Origin: Mycobacterium cookii
Lineage (GTDB): Bacteria; Actinomycetota; Actinomycetes; Mycobacteriales; Mycobacteriaceae
Direction of reading: 5' to 3'
Length of the DNA: 64,000 nucleotides
Assembly (NCBI RefSeq): GCF_010727945.1
Contig: NZ_AP022569.1
Location: forward strand, 2,480,001 to 2,544,000
Part shown: positions 48,833 through 59,164 of the stretch, in pieces
Position numbering within the stretch: the first letter of the stretch is position 1
Layout of the letters: each line of letters begins with the position of its first letter
Program-made: the position numbers and the translations under genes
Notes under the pieces: model-generated
What the model was told of the DNA's origin: nothing
Database searches by the model: none
What the model saw: only the letters and a program-made list of their open reading frames with translations

Positions 48833-50770
48833 TCAGGTTTTAGCCACGGTCAGGAAGCGCCGCGACAGATCGGTCTCGGTCGACTCACCGGGCTCCCAGT
48901 GCGCGATCCACGGCCCGGTGCCCTCGGACTGGTCGACGATCCCCTCTTCCAGCCAGGTGTAGCGACCCTTCAGCACGTTGCGGGCCAACTCCGCGTCGGT
49001 GCCGTCGGTGTTGGTCCACAGGGCTTCGAAAAGCGCCTCGACCCGCAGCGTCGCCTGCTGACAGAACGCTTCGGCCAACTCGTAGGACTGCTCACCGCGT
49101 CGCACGTCGGCGACTCGCTGCGATTCGGCCCGCACACACGTCGCCGCCATGGCGAACAACTCGGCACCGATGTCGACGACACGGCCGAGGAATCCCTGCT
49201 TCTGCTCCATGGCTGCTTGCCAGCGCGCCATCCCGTAGAAGGTGTTGCGGGCGAGCTTGCGCGCGGACCGCTCGACGAATCGCAGGTGTGTGGCCAAGTT
49301 GCCGAACTCGCGATACGCGGTCGGCCGCTGGCCTTCGCCGAACACCAACTGCGGCAACCACTTTGCGTAAAAACCGCTCGCACCGACCGCCGCCTTCGCC
49401 TTCTGCCGGAGGTCGGCTTTCGCGTTCGCCAGATCACCAGCGGCGCTGAGGTGGGCGTCGACGGCCTCACGGGCGATCAGCAGTCGCATGATCTCGCTGG
49501 ACCCTTCGAAGATCCGGTTGATCCTCAGGTCGCGGACCACCTGCTCGACCGGCACCGCCCGCTCGCCACGCGCGGCCAGCGACTCCGCGGTTTCATAGCC
49601 ACGCCCACCGCGGATCTGCAGCAACTCGTCGCCGATCCTGCAGGACATCTCGCTGGACCACAGCTTGGCCAGCGCCGCCTCGATCCGGATGTCGTTGCGG
49701 CCCTCGTCGGCCATCTGACCGGACAACTCCAGCACCGATTCCAGCGCGTAACTCGTTGCGGCCATGAACGAGATCTTTTCGACGACGGCGCCGTGTTCGC
49801 CGACCGGCTTGCCCCACTGCACCCGCTCGCCGGCCCACTCCCGGGCGATCTTCAGCGACCACTTGGCCGATCCCGCACAGATCGCGGGTATCGAGAGCCG
49901 CCCGGCGTTCAGCGTCGTCAATGCGATCTTCAGGCCGTCGCCCTCTCTCCCGATGAGGTTCTCGGCGGGCACCCGAACGCGATGCATCCTGGTCAGACCG
50001 TTCTCGATGCCGCGCAATCCCATGAACTTGTTGCGCCGCTCCACGGTGATTCCCGGTGAGTCGGCCTCGACGACGAACGCGCTGATGCCGCCGCGGTGCC
50101 CCTCGCTCTTCGGTACGGTCGCCATGACCACCAGCAGTTCGGCGACCACCCCGTTGGTCGTCCACAGCTTCACACCGTCAAGCTCGTAGGCGGCTCCGCC
50201 GTCGATGGGAGTCGCCGTCGAGGCCAGCCGCGCAGGATCGGAGCCCACATCCGGCTCGGTGAGCAGGAACGCCGATATAGCCCCAGCGGCACAGCGCGGC
50301 AAGAACTTTCGCTTCTGCTCGTCGCTGCCGGCAAGCTTGAGCGGCTCCGGCACACCGATCGACTGATGCGCGGACAGTAACGCCCCGAGGCTGGCATGCA
50401 CGGTCGACACCAGCATCAACGCCCGGTTGTAGGCGACTTGCGACAGGCCCAGCCCGCCGTACTCCGACGGGATCTTCATGCCGAAGCAACCCAATTCGGC
50501 GAGGCCCTTCACATATTCGCCGGGAATCTGCGCATCGCGCTCGATGACACTGCCGTCGACGGTGTCGAGGAACTTACGCAGCTTCCCCAGAAATGCGTCG
50601 GTCCGGGCCGCCTCGTCCGCCGAGGGCTCGGGGAACGGATGGATGAGGTCGAGCGGAAAACGACCGAGAAATAGTTCCTTCGCCAGCGACGGCTTGTCCC
50701 AACCGCTTTCCCGGGACTCCTCGGCTACCGCTCGTGCTTGTTCCTCGCTGACGTGCGCTTGCTGTGCCAT
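48833..50770 (-). CDS. fadE10: Acyl-CoA dehydrogenase FadE10
   Basis: A 645-residue acyl-CoA dehydrogenase with the usual core (FLLTEPDVGSDPARL, KLWTTNGVVAE, IRGGRGYETAE, INRIFEGSSEIMRL) and a C-terminal extension of about 180 residues as in the longer FadE group. The probable catalytic base is Glu in the FEGSSE segment. It oxidises acyl-CoA to enoyl-CoA with FAD in beta-oxidation. It matches M. tuberculosis FadE10 (Rv0873, 650 residues). Confidence 0.92.
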   Translation of the reverse strand: MAQQAHVSEEQARAVAEESRESGWDKPSLAKELFLGRFPLDLIHPFPEPSADEAARTDAFLGKLRKFLDTVDGSVIERDAQIPGEYVKGLAELGCFGMKIPSEYGGLGLSQVAYNRALMLVSTVHASLGALLSAHQSIGVPEPLKLAGSDEQKRKFLPRCAAGAISAFLLTEPDVGSDPARLASTATPIDGGAAYELDGVKLWTTNGVVAELLVVMATVPKSEGHRGGISAFVVEADSPGITVERRNKFMGLRGIENGLTRMHRVRVPAENLIGREGDGLKIALTTLNAGRLSIPAICAGSAKWSLKIAREWAGERVQWGKPVGEHGAVVEKISFMAATSYALESVLELSGQMADEGRNDIRIEAALAKLWSSEMSCRIGDELLQIRGGRGYETAESLAARGERAVPVEQVVRDLRINRIFEGSSEIMRLLIAREAVDAHLSAAGDLANAKADLRQKAKAAVGASGFYAKWLPQLVFGEGQRPTAYREFGNLATHLRFVERSARKLARNTFYGMARWQAAMEQKQGFLGRVVDIGAELFAMAATCVRAESQRVADVRRGEQSYELAEAFCQQATLRVEALFEALWTNTDGTDAELARNVLKGRYTWLEEGIVDQSEGTGPWIAHWEPGESTETDLSRRFLTVAKT

Positions 50771-50848
50771 CGGACTTCCCTCACTCGAATCGGCTCCTGC
50801 GGCAATTCGACTGTGAGGGTTCCCCGCGGGGTCGCGGGGTACACCCGA

Positions 50849-51259
50849 TCAGGCGTCCAGTTCGCGGGCGACGGCCTTGACGACCTCGGAGACCTTGCGG
50901 GCGATCTTGCGGTCGGGATAGCGGCCCTTGCGCAGCTCGGGCTGCACCGTTCCCTCCAGCAGCGTGATCATGTCCTCGACCATGCCGTGCAGCTCATCAG
51001 GGCTGTGCTTGTGTTCGGCGGGCCCTTCGCGGCGCGGACGGCCGGCCAGCGTCGGTGGCGGGTCGATCAGTTTCAGGCTCAGGGCCTGGGGGCCGCGGCG
51101 GCCGGAAGCGAGGCCGAATTCGACGCGCTGACCGGCCTTGAGTCCTTCGACTCCCGCGGGCAACGCCGAGGAACGGACATAGACGTCCTCGCCGTCCTCC
51201 TGAGATAAGAACCCGAATCCCTTCTCAGCGTCGTACCACTTCACCTTGCCAGTCGGCAC
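50849..51259 (-). CDS. cspB: Cold-shock-like protein CspB
   Basis: A 136-residue protein. The N-terminal 65 residues are a cold-shock domain with RNP1 KGFGF (13-17) and RNP2 DVYVRSS (25-31); the C-terminal helical extension ([34 protein letters not shown]) is typical of mycobacterial CspB (Rv0871). It binds single-stranded RNA or DNA. The GTG at 51259 gives the family start [10 protein letters not shown]. An upstream leader of more than 100 bases before the next gene may carry temperature-dependent control. Confidence 0.92.
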   Translation of the reverse strand: MPTGKVKWYDAEKGFGFLSQEDGEDVYVRSSALPAGVEGLKAGQRVEFGLASGRRGPQALSLKLIDPPPTLAGRPRREGPAEHKHSPDELHGMVEDMITLLEGTVQPELRKGRYPDRKIARKVSEVVKAVARELDA

Positions 51260-51412
51260 CGGTCTCACCTGCTTGTCTGACGGATAACTCGATGGGCTAC
51301 ACAACAAAACGCCCCGCCTGCGCAGGACGCGATGCCGTCCGATCCTACTCGGGCCGGTGCCGGCTGAGCACCGGAGTTTCTCGGTAGCCGGATGCATGCG
51401 TCGGAGTACTCA

Positions 51413-51826
51413 ATGCGGCTGATCCTGAACGTCATCTGGCTGGTTTTCGGCGGCCTGTGGCTGGCACTCGGCTATGTGCTGGCCGCGGTGATCTGCTTCC
51501 TGCTGATCGTGACCATTCCGTTCGGTTTCGCGTCGCTGCGCATCGCGTCCTACGCGTTGTGGCCGTTCGGGCGCACGATCGTCGACCGGCCCGGCGCCGG
51601 GTCCGGCGCCCTGATCGGCAACGTCATCTGGCTGCTGCTGTGCGGGATCTGGCTGGCGATCGGACACCTGGTCAGCGCCGTTGCGATGGCCGCCACGATC
51701 GTCGGGATTCCGTTGGCGCTGGCCAATCTGAAATTGATCCCGGTATCGCTGGTGCCGCTGGGGAAAGAGATCGTGCCGGTGCATCGCCCGGCTCCGTGGG
51801 CGCCTCCGAGCGCGACGCGAAACTGA
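51413..51826 (+). CDS. YccF-family inner membrane protein (Rv0870c-like)
   Basis: A 137-residue protein with two copies of the YccF motif: LILNVIWLVFGGLWLALGYVLAAVICFLLIVTIPFGFASLRIASYALWPFG and GALIGNVIWLLLCGIWLAIGHLVSAVAMAATIVGIPLALANLKLIPVSLVPLG. Four membrane helices are expected. It matches M. tuberculosis Rv0870c. The ATG at 51413 was chosen because the repeat starts there. Function unknown. Confidence 0.85.
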   Translation: MRLILNVIWLVFGGLWLALGYVLAAVICFLLIVTIPFGFASLRIASYALWPFGRTIVDRPGAGSGALIGNVIWLLLCGIWLAIGHLVSAVAMAATIVGIPLALANLKLIPVSLVPLGKEIVPVHRPAPWAPPSATRN

Positions 51827-51861
51827 CCGTCACGTGACCGGGGGTTATGTGTGTTGAGTCA

Positions 51862-51877
51862 TGTGAGATCAGTCACA
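51862..51877. promoter_or_regulatory. CRP binding site upstream of rpfA
   Basis: TGTGAGATCAGTCACA fits TGTGA-N6-TCACA without mismatch. CRP (Rv3676) is known to control rpfA in M. tuberculosis. It lies about 200 bases before the riboswitch. Confidence 0.8.
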
Positions 51878-52076
51878 TAACGGAATGATCACGGCGCGGC
51901 AACGGCTCGATTGCGGTGCCCTCGACCAGCGCAAACGAACGACGCTCCTGGCGTTTTCCGACTGCGCCGGAGGCGAAACGCTGGATTTCGCAGAAAATGA
52001 CTCGGCCGCAAACAGAAGCTAGCGTCGTCGACGGACTCGCCCGAGACACCCAGAGCGGCTGGTCTTCTCGCCTATA

Positions 52077-53135
<1,059 letters not shown>

Positions 53136-53141
53136 CCGCAC

Positions 53142-53339
53142 TCAGCGGCTGACGTCCGTGACGGGGTGAACGTAGGGCAGATCGTCGGCGGGCAGCGGGA
53201 AGACCAGGTCGCCGAAGGGCGACAGCGCGCCAGTTCGGTCGGACGCCAGTTCGCTCACCGCATGGTCGTCCGGGTCGGTCGTCGGCCAACCCTTGTCGAC
53301 GTACCGGGTCCTCTGCGCCTTCTTGCCGTTGTCAGCCAC
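53142..53339 (-). CDS. Small conserved protein (Rv0863-like)
   Basis: A 65-residue hydrophilic protein ([31 protein letters not shown]...[10 protein letters not shown]). The GTG at 53339 was chosen; the frame is open upstream but that part is antisense to the helicase-partner gene's promoter. Position matches M. tuberculosis Rv0863. Function unknown. Confidence 0.65.
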   Translation of the reverse strand: MADNGKKAQRTRYVDKGWPTTDPDDHAVSELASDRTGALSPFGDLVFPLPADDLPYVHPVTDVSR

Positions 53340-53448
53340 GGCTACATTCTGACAGGTCTGCGACCATCTTGAGTGCTCGGCTCTCCGATTCCCGTCGTCA
53401 CCCGGCACCGGAATGCGGACTCGCTCGGCTGCTTTACGCTGGTCAGCA

Positions 53449-55695
53449 ATGACCGAACACACCCAGGGCGTCCCGCTGGGGTCCTGGCTGGCCGAGTTGC
53501 CCGACGAGCGGCTCATTCGTCTGCTGGAGCTGCGACCCGACCTGGCCCAGCCGCCGCCCGGCAGCATCGCCGCGCTCGCCGCCCGCGCTCAGGCTCGCCA
53601 GTCGCTGAAAGCGGCCACCGACGAGCTGGATTTCCTGCGGCTGGCGGTCATCGACGCGCTGGTGGTGCTGCACGCGGACACGACGCCGGTCCCCGTCGCC
53701 AAGCTGCTCACGCTGATCGGCGACCGGGCGCCCGAAGCCGAGGTGCTCAATGCACTGGCCGACCTCAAGGACCGCGCCCTCGCCTGGGGCGACGGCGAGC
53801 TGCGGGTGGCGCAGGATGCCGGCGCCGGACTGCCCTGGCATCCCGGCCAGGTGACCCTGGAAGACGCCTCGGTGAACCCCGATCAGATCGCCGAGCTGAT
53901 CGACGGCCTCGACGATCCGCAGCGGGAGCTGCTGGACCGGCTGCTGGAAGGTTCCCCGCTGGGCCGCACCCGAGACGCCGCGCCCGGCGCGCCCGCGGAT
54001 CGCCCGGTGCCGCAACTACTCGCCCTCGGGCTGCTGCGCCGTATCGACGCCGACACGGTGATCCTGCCGCGTCATGTCGGCCAGGTGCTGCGCGGCGAGG
54101 AGCCCGGGCCGGTGCGGCTGGCAGCACCCGACCCGGTGGTGTCCACAACGACGTCGGCCGACATCGACGCCGTCGCGGCAGGCGCCGTCATCGACCTGTT
54201 GCGCGAAGTGGATCTCCTCGTCGAATCCCTCAGCGCGGCACCGATTTCCGAGCTGCGCAGTGGCGGCCTGGGCGTGCGGGAGGTCAGGCGTCTGGCCAAA
54301 GTGACCGGCATCGACGAGGCCCGGCTGGGTCTGCTCTTGGAGTTGACCGCCGCCGCGGGGCTGATCGCCAGCGGCGTCCCCGAGCCGCAGCCGGTCAGCG
54401 GCGATCCGCCCTTTTGGGCGCCGACGGTGACCGCCGACCGATTCGCCGAGGCGCCCATCGCCGAGCGCTGGCATCTGCTGGCCACCACATGGCTTGACCT
54501 GGCCGCGCGGCCGGCGTTGATCGGTAGCCGCGGACCCGACGCCAAACCTTATGCCGCCCTGTCGGATTCGTTGTATTCGACAGCCGCCCCGCTGGACCGC
54601 CGGCTGCTGCTTGAGATGCTGGCCCAACTGCCCGCCGGTGCCGGCGTGGACAAAGACACCGCTTCGACGGCGTTGATCTGGCGCAGGCCGCGATGGTCCA
54701 AGCGACTCCAGCCCGGCCCGGTCGCCGACCTGTTGGACGAGGCACACCAGCTGGGCCTCGTTGGCCGGGGCGCGATCAGCACACCCGGGCGCGCATTCAT
54801 CGGCGGTGACGAGGCCGACGCCGTCAGCGCGATGGCGCGCGCCCTGCCGACGCCGATCGATCACTTCCTGGTACAGGCCGACCTGACCGTCGTGGTGCCC
54901 GGTCCGTTGGAACGCGATCTGGCCGAGCAACTGGCGACGGTGGCCACTGTCGAATCGGCCGGTACGGCGATGGTGTATCGCGTCAGCGAACAGTCCATCC
55001 GGCATGCCCTGGATGTCGGCAAAACCGCCGACGAGCTGCATACGCTGTTCAGCAGGCATTCGAAAACACCTGTCCCGCAAGGTTTGACATATCTGATCGA
55101 CGACGTCGCCCGCCGGCACGGGCAACTGCGGATCGGCATGGCGGCGTCGTTCGTACGATGCGAGGACCCGACGTTGCTGGCCCAGGCAGCGGCCGCCGCC
55201 GAGCCTCTCGGGCTGCGGGTGCTGGCCCCGACCGTCGCGATATCGCAGGCGCCGATCAGCGAAGTGCTTACGGCCTTGCAGGACGCCGGTTTCGCCCCGG
55301 CGGCCGAAGACTCCACCGGAGCCGTCGTCGACATCCGGGCCCGCGGGGCGCGGGTCGCCGCGCCGCAGCGCCGTCGGCCGCACCGGCCGGTGTCCCACCC
55401 GAGCAGCGAGACGCTGAGCGCGGTTGTCTCGGTGCTGCGCAAGGTGACGACCGCGCCGTTCGCCCATATGCGGATCGATCCGGCGGTGGCGATGTCGTTG
55501 CTGCAGCGCGCCGCCCGGGAACAAGAGACGGTGCTCATCGGTTATGTCGATGCGGCCGGGGTCGCCACCCAACGGGTCGTCGCGCCGATCGCGGTGACCG
55601 GGGGCCAGCTGATGGCGTTCGACTCGGCTTCCAGCCGGGCCCGCGAGTTCGCGATTCACCGCATCACGTCGGTCATGTCGGCGGAGAACGGATAA
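53449..55695 (+). CDS. Large helicase-associated protein (Rv0862c-like)
   Basis: A 748-residue protein of the actinobacterial family annotated as helicase C-terminal (XPB/Ssl2-like N-terminal) domain protein. It has no Walker A motif. The C-terminal third ([30 protein letters not shown]..., then a WYL-like strand region [45 protein letters not shown]) suggests a ligand- or DNA-binding role; the middle resembles winged-helix repeats. It matches M. tuberculosis Rv0862c and is followed, after a MIRU-like unit, by the XPB helicase gene, so it is probably a partner in DNA repair. The WYL-like part is my reading and needs a profile search. Confidence 0.82.
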   Translation: MTEHTQGVPLGSWLAELPDERLIRLLELRPDLAQPPPGSIAALAARAQARQSLKAATDELDFLRLAVIDALVVLHADTTPVPVAKLLTLIGDRAPEAEVLNALADLKDRALAWGDGELRVAQDAGAGLPWHPGQVTLEDASVNPDQIAELIDGLDDPQRELLDRLLEGSPLGRTRDAAPGAPADRPVPQLLALGLLRRIDADTVILPRHVGQVLRGEEPGPVRLAAPDPVVSTTTSADIDAVAAGAVIDLLREVDLLVESLSAAPISELRSGGLGVREVRRLAKVTGIDEARLGLLLELTAAAGLIASGVPEPQPVSGDPPFWAPTVTADRFAEAPIAERWHLLATTWLDLAARPALIGSRGPDAKPYAALSDSLYSTAAPLDRRLLLEMLAQLPAGAGVDKDTASTALIWRRPRWSKRLQPGPVADLLDEAHQLGLVGRGAISTPGRAFIGGDEADAVSAMARALPTPIDHFLVQADLTVVVPGPLERDLAEQLATVATVESAGTAMVYRVSEQSIRHALDVGKTADELHTLFSRHSKTPVPQGLTYLIDDVARRHGQLRIGMAASFVRCEDPTLLAQAAAAAEPLGLRVLAPTVAISQAPISEVLTALQDAGFAPAAEDSTGAVVDIRARGARVAAPQRRRPHRPVSHPSSETLSAVVSVLRKVTTAPFAHMRIDPAVAMSLLQRAAREQETVLIGYVDAAGVATQRVVAPIAVTGGQLMAFDSASSRAREFAIHRITSVMSAENG

Positions 55696-55704
55696 TAGAG
55701 ATCT

Positions 55705-55755
55705 ATGCGTGCCGTCGACGATGCAGAACGAAGTGATGAGGAGGAGCGGCACTGA
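55705..55755 (+). repeat. MIRU-like unit with a 16-codon frame
   Basis: A 51-base segment with the mycobacterial interspersed repetitive unit pattern: GACGATGCAGAACGAAG followed by GATGAGGAGGAG. It encodes MRAVDDAERSDEEERH, and the TGA stop directly abuts the ATG of the XPB gene. AGGAGGAG (55739-55746) inside it supplies the ribosome site of XPB. I recall VNTR locus MIRU10 of M. tuberculosis at the same place, between Rv0862c and Rv0861c. Confidence 0.75.
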
Positions 55756-57405
55756 ATGACTGACGGACCTTTGATCGTGCAGTCCGACAAGACGGTGCTG
55801 CTCGAAGTCGACCATGAGCTGGCCGGCGCTGCGCGTGCCGCGATTGCGCCGTTCGCCGAGTTGGAACGTGCGCCGGAGCATGTGCACACCTATCGCATCA
55901 CGCCGCTGGCGCTGTGGAATGCGCGCGCCGCGGGCCACGACGCCGAGCAGGTGGTCGACGCGCTGGTCAGTTTCTCGCGCTACGCGGTGCCGCAGCCGCT
56001 GCTGGTCGACATCGTCGACACGATGGCCCGCTACGGCCGGCTGCAGCTGGTGAAGAGCCCCGTGCACGGCCTGACGCTGGTCAGCCTGGACCGGGCGGTA
56101 CTCGAAGAAGTGTTGCGCCACAAGAAGATTGCGCCGATGCTGGGGACCCGCATCGATGACGACACCGTTGTCGTGCATCCCAGTGAGCGTGGTCGAGTCA
56201 AGCAGATGCTGCTCAAGATCGGTTGGCCCGCAGAAGATCTCGCTGGCTATGTCGACGGCGAGGCGCATCCGATCAGCCTGCAGCAGGATGACTGGCAGCT
56301 GCGCGACTACCAGGAGATGGCGGCCGACTCGTTCTGGGCGGGCGGCTCGGGCGTGGTGGTCCTGCCTTGTGGGGCGGGCAAGACGCTCGTCGGTGCCGCC
56401 GCGATGGCGAAAGCCAGTGCCACGACGCTCATCCTGGTCACCAACACCGTTGCGGGCCGGCAGTGGAAGCGCGAGCTGATCGCCCGGACGTCGTTGACCG
56501 AAGAGGAGATCGGCGAATACTCCGGCGAGCGTAAAGAGATCCGGCCGGTCACCATCGCGACGTATCAGGTGATCACCCGTCGCACCAAAGGCGAATACCG
56601 GCACCTGGAGTTGTTCGACAGCCGCGATTGGGGCCTGATCATTTACGACGAGGTGCATCTGCTGCCCGCGCCGGTGTTCCGGATGACCGCCGACCTTCAG
56701 TCGCGGCGACGGCTGGGGTTGACGGCGACGCTGATCCGCGAAGACGGCCGCGAGGGCGACGTGTTTTCGCTGATCGGCCCGAAACGCTACGACGCACCGT
56801 GGAAAGACATCGAGGCTCAGGGCTGGATCGCGCCGGCCGAATGCATCGAGGTGCGGGTCACGATGACGGACAACGAGCGGATGATCTATGCCACCGCCGA
56901 ACCAGAGGAGCGCTACAAGCTTTGCTCGACGGCGCATTCGAAAATCGCTGTGGTCCAGTCGATTCTGAGTAAGCATCCCGACGAGCCGACGTTGGTGATC
57001 GGCGCCTACCTGGATCAGCTCGACGAACTCGGCGCGGTGCTGGACGCCCCGGTGATCCAGGGCTCGACCAAGACCGCAGAGCGCGAGGCGCTGTTCGACT
57101 CTTTCCGCCGCGGCGAGGTCAGCACGCTGGTGGTGTCCAAGGTCGCGAACTTCTCCATCGATCTGCCGGAAGCCTCTGTCGCGGTGCAGGTTTCGGGGAC
57201 ATTCGGCTCACGCCAAGAAGAGGCGCAGCGTCTGGGCCGGCTGTTGCGGCCGAAGGCGGACGGCGGCGGCGCGGTGTTCTATTCGGTGGTGGCCCGCGAC
57301 AGCCTGGACGCCGAATACGCCGCGCACCGGCAGCGTTTTCTCGCCGAGCAGGGCTATGGCTATGTCATTCGTGACGCCGACGACCTGCTGGGGCCGGCCC
57401 TGTAG
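55756..57405 (+). CDS. ercc3: XPB-type DNA helicase (ercc3, Rv0861c-like)
   Basis: A 549-residue SF2 helicase. The N-terminal 180 residues are the XPB damage-recognition-like domain. Walker A LPCGAGKT is at 203-210, DEVH at 298-301, TAT at 323-325, the XPB-specific RED motif at 328-330, and the final motif QRLGRLLRP near 490. M. tuberculosis XPB has 3'-5' helicase and ATPase activity; nucleotide excision repair or transcription roles are proposed. The gene follows the Rv0862c-like gene and depends on a ribosome site inside the MIRU-like unit. Confidence 0.95.
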   Translation: MTDGPLIVQSDKTVLLEVDHELAGAARAAIAPFAELERAPEHVHTYRITPLALWNARAAGHDAEQVVDALVSFSRYAVPQPLLVDIVDTMARYGRLQLVKSPVHGLTLVSLDRAVLEEVLRHKKIAPMLGTRIDDDTVVVHPSERGRVKQMLLKIGWPAEDLAGYVDGEAHPISLQQDDWQLRDYQEMAADSFWAGGSGVVVLPCGAGKTLVGAAAMAKASATTLILVTNTVAGRQWKRELIARTSLTEEEIGEYSGERKEIRPVTIATYQVITRRTKGEYRHLELFDSRDWGLIIYDEVHLLPAPVFRMTADLQSRRRLGLTATLIREDGREGDVFSLIGPKRYDAPWKDIEAQGWIAPAECIEVRVTMTDNERMIYATAEPEERYKLCSTAHSKIAVVQSILSKHPDEPTLVIGAYLDQLDELGAVLDAPVIQGSTKTAEREALFDSFRRGEVSTLVVSKVANFSIDLPEASVAVQVSGTFGSRQEEAQRLGRLLRPKADGGGAVFYSVVARDSLDAEYAAHRQRFLAEQGYGYVIRDADDLLGPAL

Positions 57406-57418
57406 ACAGTCCCCAACC

Positions 57419-58564
57419 TCAGAGCGACAGGATGGTCGCCGAGGCGGTGCCGGGAGCGCCGTACACCTGGGCCAGGCCGACGCGCGGGTTGCCGGGCACC
57501 TGACGCTCGCCCGCCTCGCCGCGCAATTGGCGGACCAGCTCGTGCATCTGACGCAGGCCCGACGCACCGATCGGCTCGCCGTTGGCGATCAGCCCGCCGT
57601 CGGTGTTGACCGGCATCGAGCCGTGGATTTCGGTTGCGCCGTCAGCCAATAGCTTTTCCTGCTCGCCGTCGGCGCACAAACCGGTCTCGGCCATGTGAAT
57701 CACCTCGGCGCCCGCGTCGGTGTCCTGGAGCTGCGCGATGTCGATGTCCTCAGGCCCGATGCCCGCGGCTTCGTAGGCAGCCTTGGCCGCGTAGACGGTG
57801 GGCGAGACGTCCTCGTCCAGCGGGGCGAACGTGGCGTGTACCTCGTAGGCGCCGTAGGTGCGGGTGCGAATCTCACTGGCGCGCACGTAGACCGGCTTGT
57901 CGGTGTACTTGTGCGCGATGTCGGCCCGGCACATGATGACCGCGGCGGCACCCTCGTCGGGCGCACAGAACATGTACTGCGTCAGCGGGTAGTTCAGCAC
58001 CGTCGAATTGAGGATCTGCTCCTCCGACATCGGCTTGCGGCGGAACGCATTCGGGTTGATCGCGCCGTTGCGGAAGTTCTTCGCCGCCACCTTCGCCAGC
58101 GTGGCCTGCGAGATGTTGTGGTCGTGCAGGTACTTGTTGGCCTTCATCCCGAAGAACTTGGTGGTGACGAACTGCCCGTTGTTCGCATACCACTGCGGCA
58201 GCGCGAGCTTGGCGGGGTCATCGGTGAACGCGCCGCGTGGGTGCTTGTCCAGCCCGATGGCGATCCCGATGTCGTACTTGCCCAACCGGATGGTGTCGGC
58301 GGTCTGCTGAATCGCGCTGGCCGCGGTGGCGCAGGCGTTGAACACGTTGGTGAACGTGATGCCCGTCAGCCCGACCAGCCGGGTCACCGCGTCCGGGTTG
58401 GACACCTCGTGGCTGCCGCCGAAGCCGAACTGGATGTCCTTCCAGCCGACCCCGGCGTCTTTCAACGCGAACTGGATGGCTTCGGCGCCCATCTGCATGG
58501 CTGTCTTGTCGAACCTGCCGAAGGGATGCAGGCCCACACCGATGATGGCGACATCGTTGGTCAT
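57419..58564 (-). CDS. Thiolase-like lipid-transfer protein (Ltp-type)
   Basis: A 381-residue thiolase-superfamily protein of the SCP-x/Ltp type. Cys78 is in NACATAAS, the nucleophile position; the C-terminal GEPIGASG carries a Glu where thiolases have His, a change seen in Ltp aldolases. Such proteins act with DUF35 proteins as retro-aldolases or thiolases in steroid and acyl-CoA breakdown. The DUF35 gene lies directly upstream on the same strand, so the pair probably forms a complex. Substrate unknown. Confidence 0.85.
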   Translation of the reverse strand: MTNDVAIIGVGLHPFGRFDKTAMQMGAEAIQFALKDAGVGWKDIQFGFGGSHEVSNPDAVTRLVGLTGITFTNVFNACATAASAIQQTADTIRLGKYDIGIAIGLDKHPRGAFTDDPAKLALPQWYANNGQFVTTKFFGMKANKYLHDHNISQATLAKVAAKNFRNGAINPNAFRRKPMSEEQILNSTVLNYPLTQYMFCAPDEGAAAVIMCRADIAHKYTDKPVYVRASEIRTRTYGAYEVHATFAPLDEDVSPTVYAAKAAYEAAGIGPEDIDIAQLQDTDAGAEVIHMAETGLCADGEQEKLLADGATEIHGSMPVNTDGGLIANGEPIGASGLRQMHELVRQLRGEAGERQVPGNPRVGLAQVYGAPGTASATILSL

Positions 58565-58626
58565 GGTTTCTCCTTATAGATGGTGGCGACCCGCTTCGCC
58601 CGGCTCCGCCGCGCTTGCGATCACCA

Positions 58627-59040
58627 CTAGACCGGCTGGAACGCGAACGTGACGATCTCATTGCCGTCCGCGTCGGTGGCGAACGGAATCATGGTGAGCT
58701 CGACCGACTGCCCGAACTTCAATTTGGCGGGGTCGTTCTCGGTCAGCCGGCCCTCGACCCGGATCTCGTCGCCAAGCTGCACCAGGCCCACCCCGAACGG
58801 GACGAAGTCATCGCCGGTCGGACCGGCGTACGGCGCACCCGGCGGGAAGCCCTGGGTGGTCCAGGCGATCAGGGTGCCGCTGCGTGGCAGTAGGTGCTCG
58901 GTCATCGCCGCGGCGCTGCACCGCGGGCACAGGTCCTGCGCCGGGAAGGTGGTGGCATTGCAGTCGCCGCATCGACTCCCGATCAGCTGCGGATGGTCGT
59001 CGGGCCAGGTAGAGATGCTGGGATCGATTGCCTTCTGCAT
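58627..59040 (-). CDS. DUF35 OB-fold zinc-ribbon protein
   Basis: A 137-residue protein with an N-terminal zinc ribbon (CGDCN...CPRCS, near residues 23-41) and a C-terminal OB-fold (SGTLIAWTTQGFPPGAPYAG...). This is the usual partner of Ltp-type thiolases in actinobacteria. The ATG at 59040 (MQKAIDPS) was chosen because family proteins begin near here; the frame is open upstream through a non-conserved stretch. It is 62 bases before the thiolase-like gene, in the same operon. Confidence 0.88.
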   Translation of the reverse strand: MQKAIDPSISTWPDDHPQLIGSRCGDCNATTFPAQDLCPRCSAAAMTEHLLPRSGTLIAWTTQGFPPGAPYAGPTGDDFVPFGVGLVQLGDEIRVEGRLTENDPAKLKFGQSVELTMIPFATDADGNEIVTFAFQPV

Positions 59041-59098
59041 CGCGGGTCCTCCGTCATCCGCCGGGACGATAATGCGCTCACCAGACCGTACAACAGCA

Positions 59099-59114
59099 TT
59101 CCGCAAAAGCGGAA
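59099..59114. promoter_or_regulatory. Palindrome TTCCGC-AAAA-GCGGAA
   Basis: A perfect inverted repeat of 6-base arms, 59 bases before the DUF35 ATG and 51 before the divergent frame at 59165. A good candidate operator of the DUF35/thiolase operon; the regulator is not in the window. Confidence 0.5.
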
Positions 59115-59164
59115 ACCGCATTCTCATTTGTTGATCGAGGGCGGGCGCTTTCGTTTCATCCGGA

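Noticed and set aside
54016..56976. 986-codon open frame on the minus strand
   Set aside because: It runs antisense over the Rv0862c-like gene and XPB, both conserved. The product is rich in Arg, Gln and His as expected for an antisense frame in GC-rich DNA.
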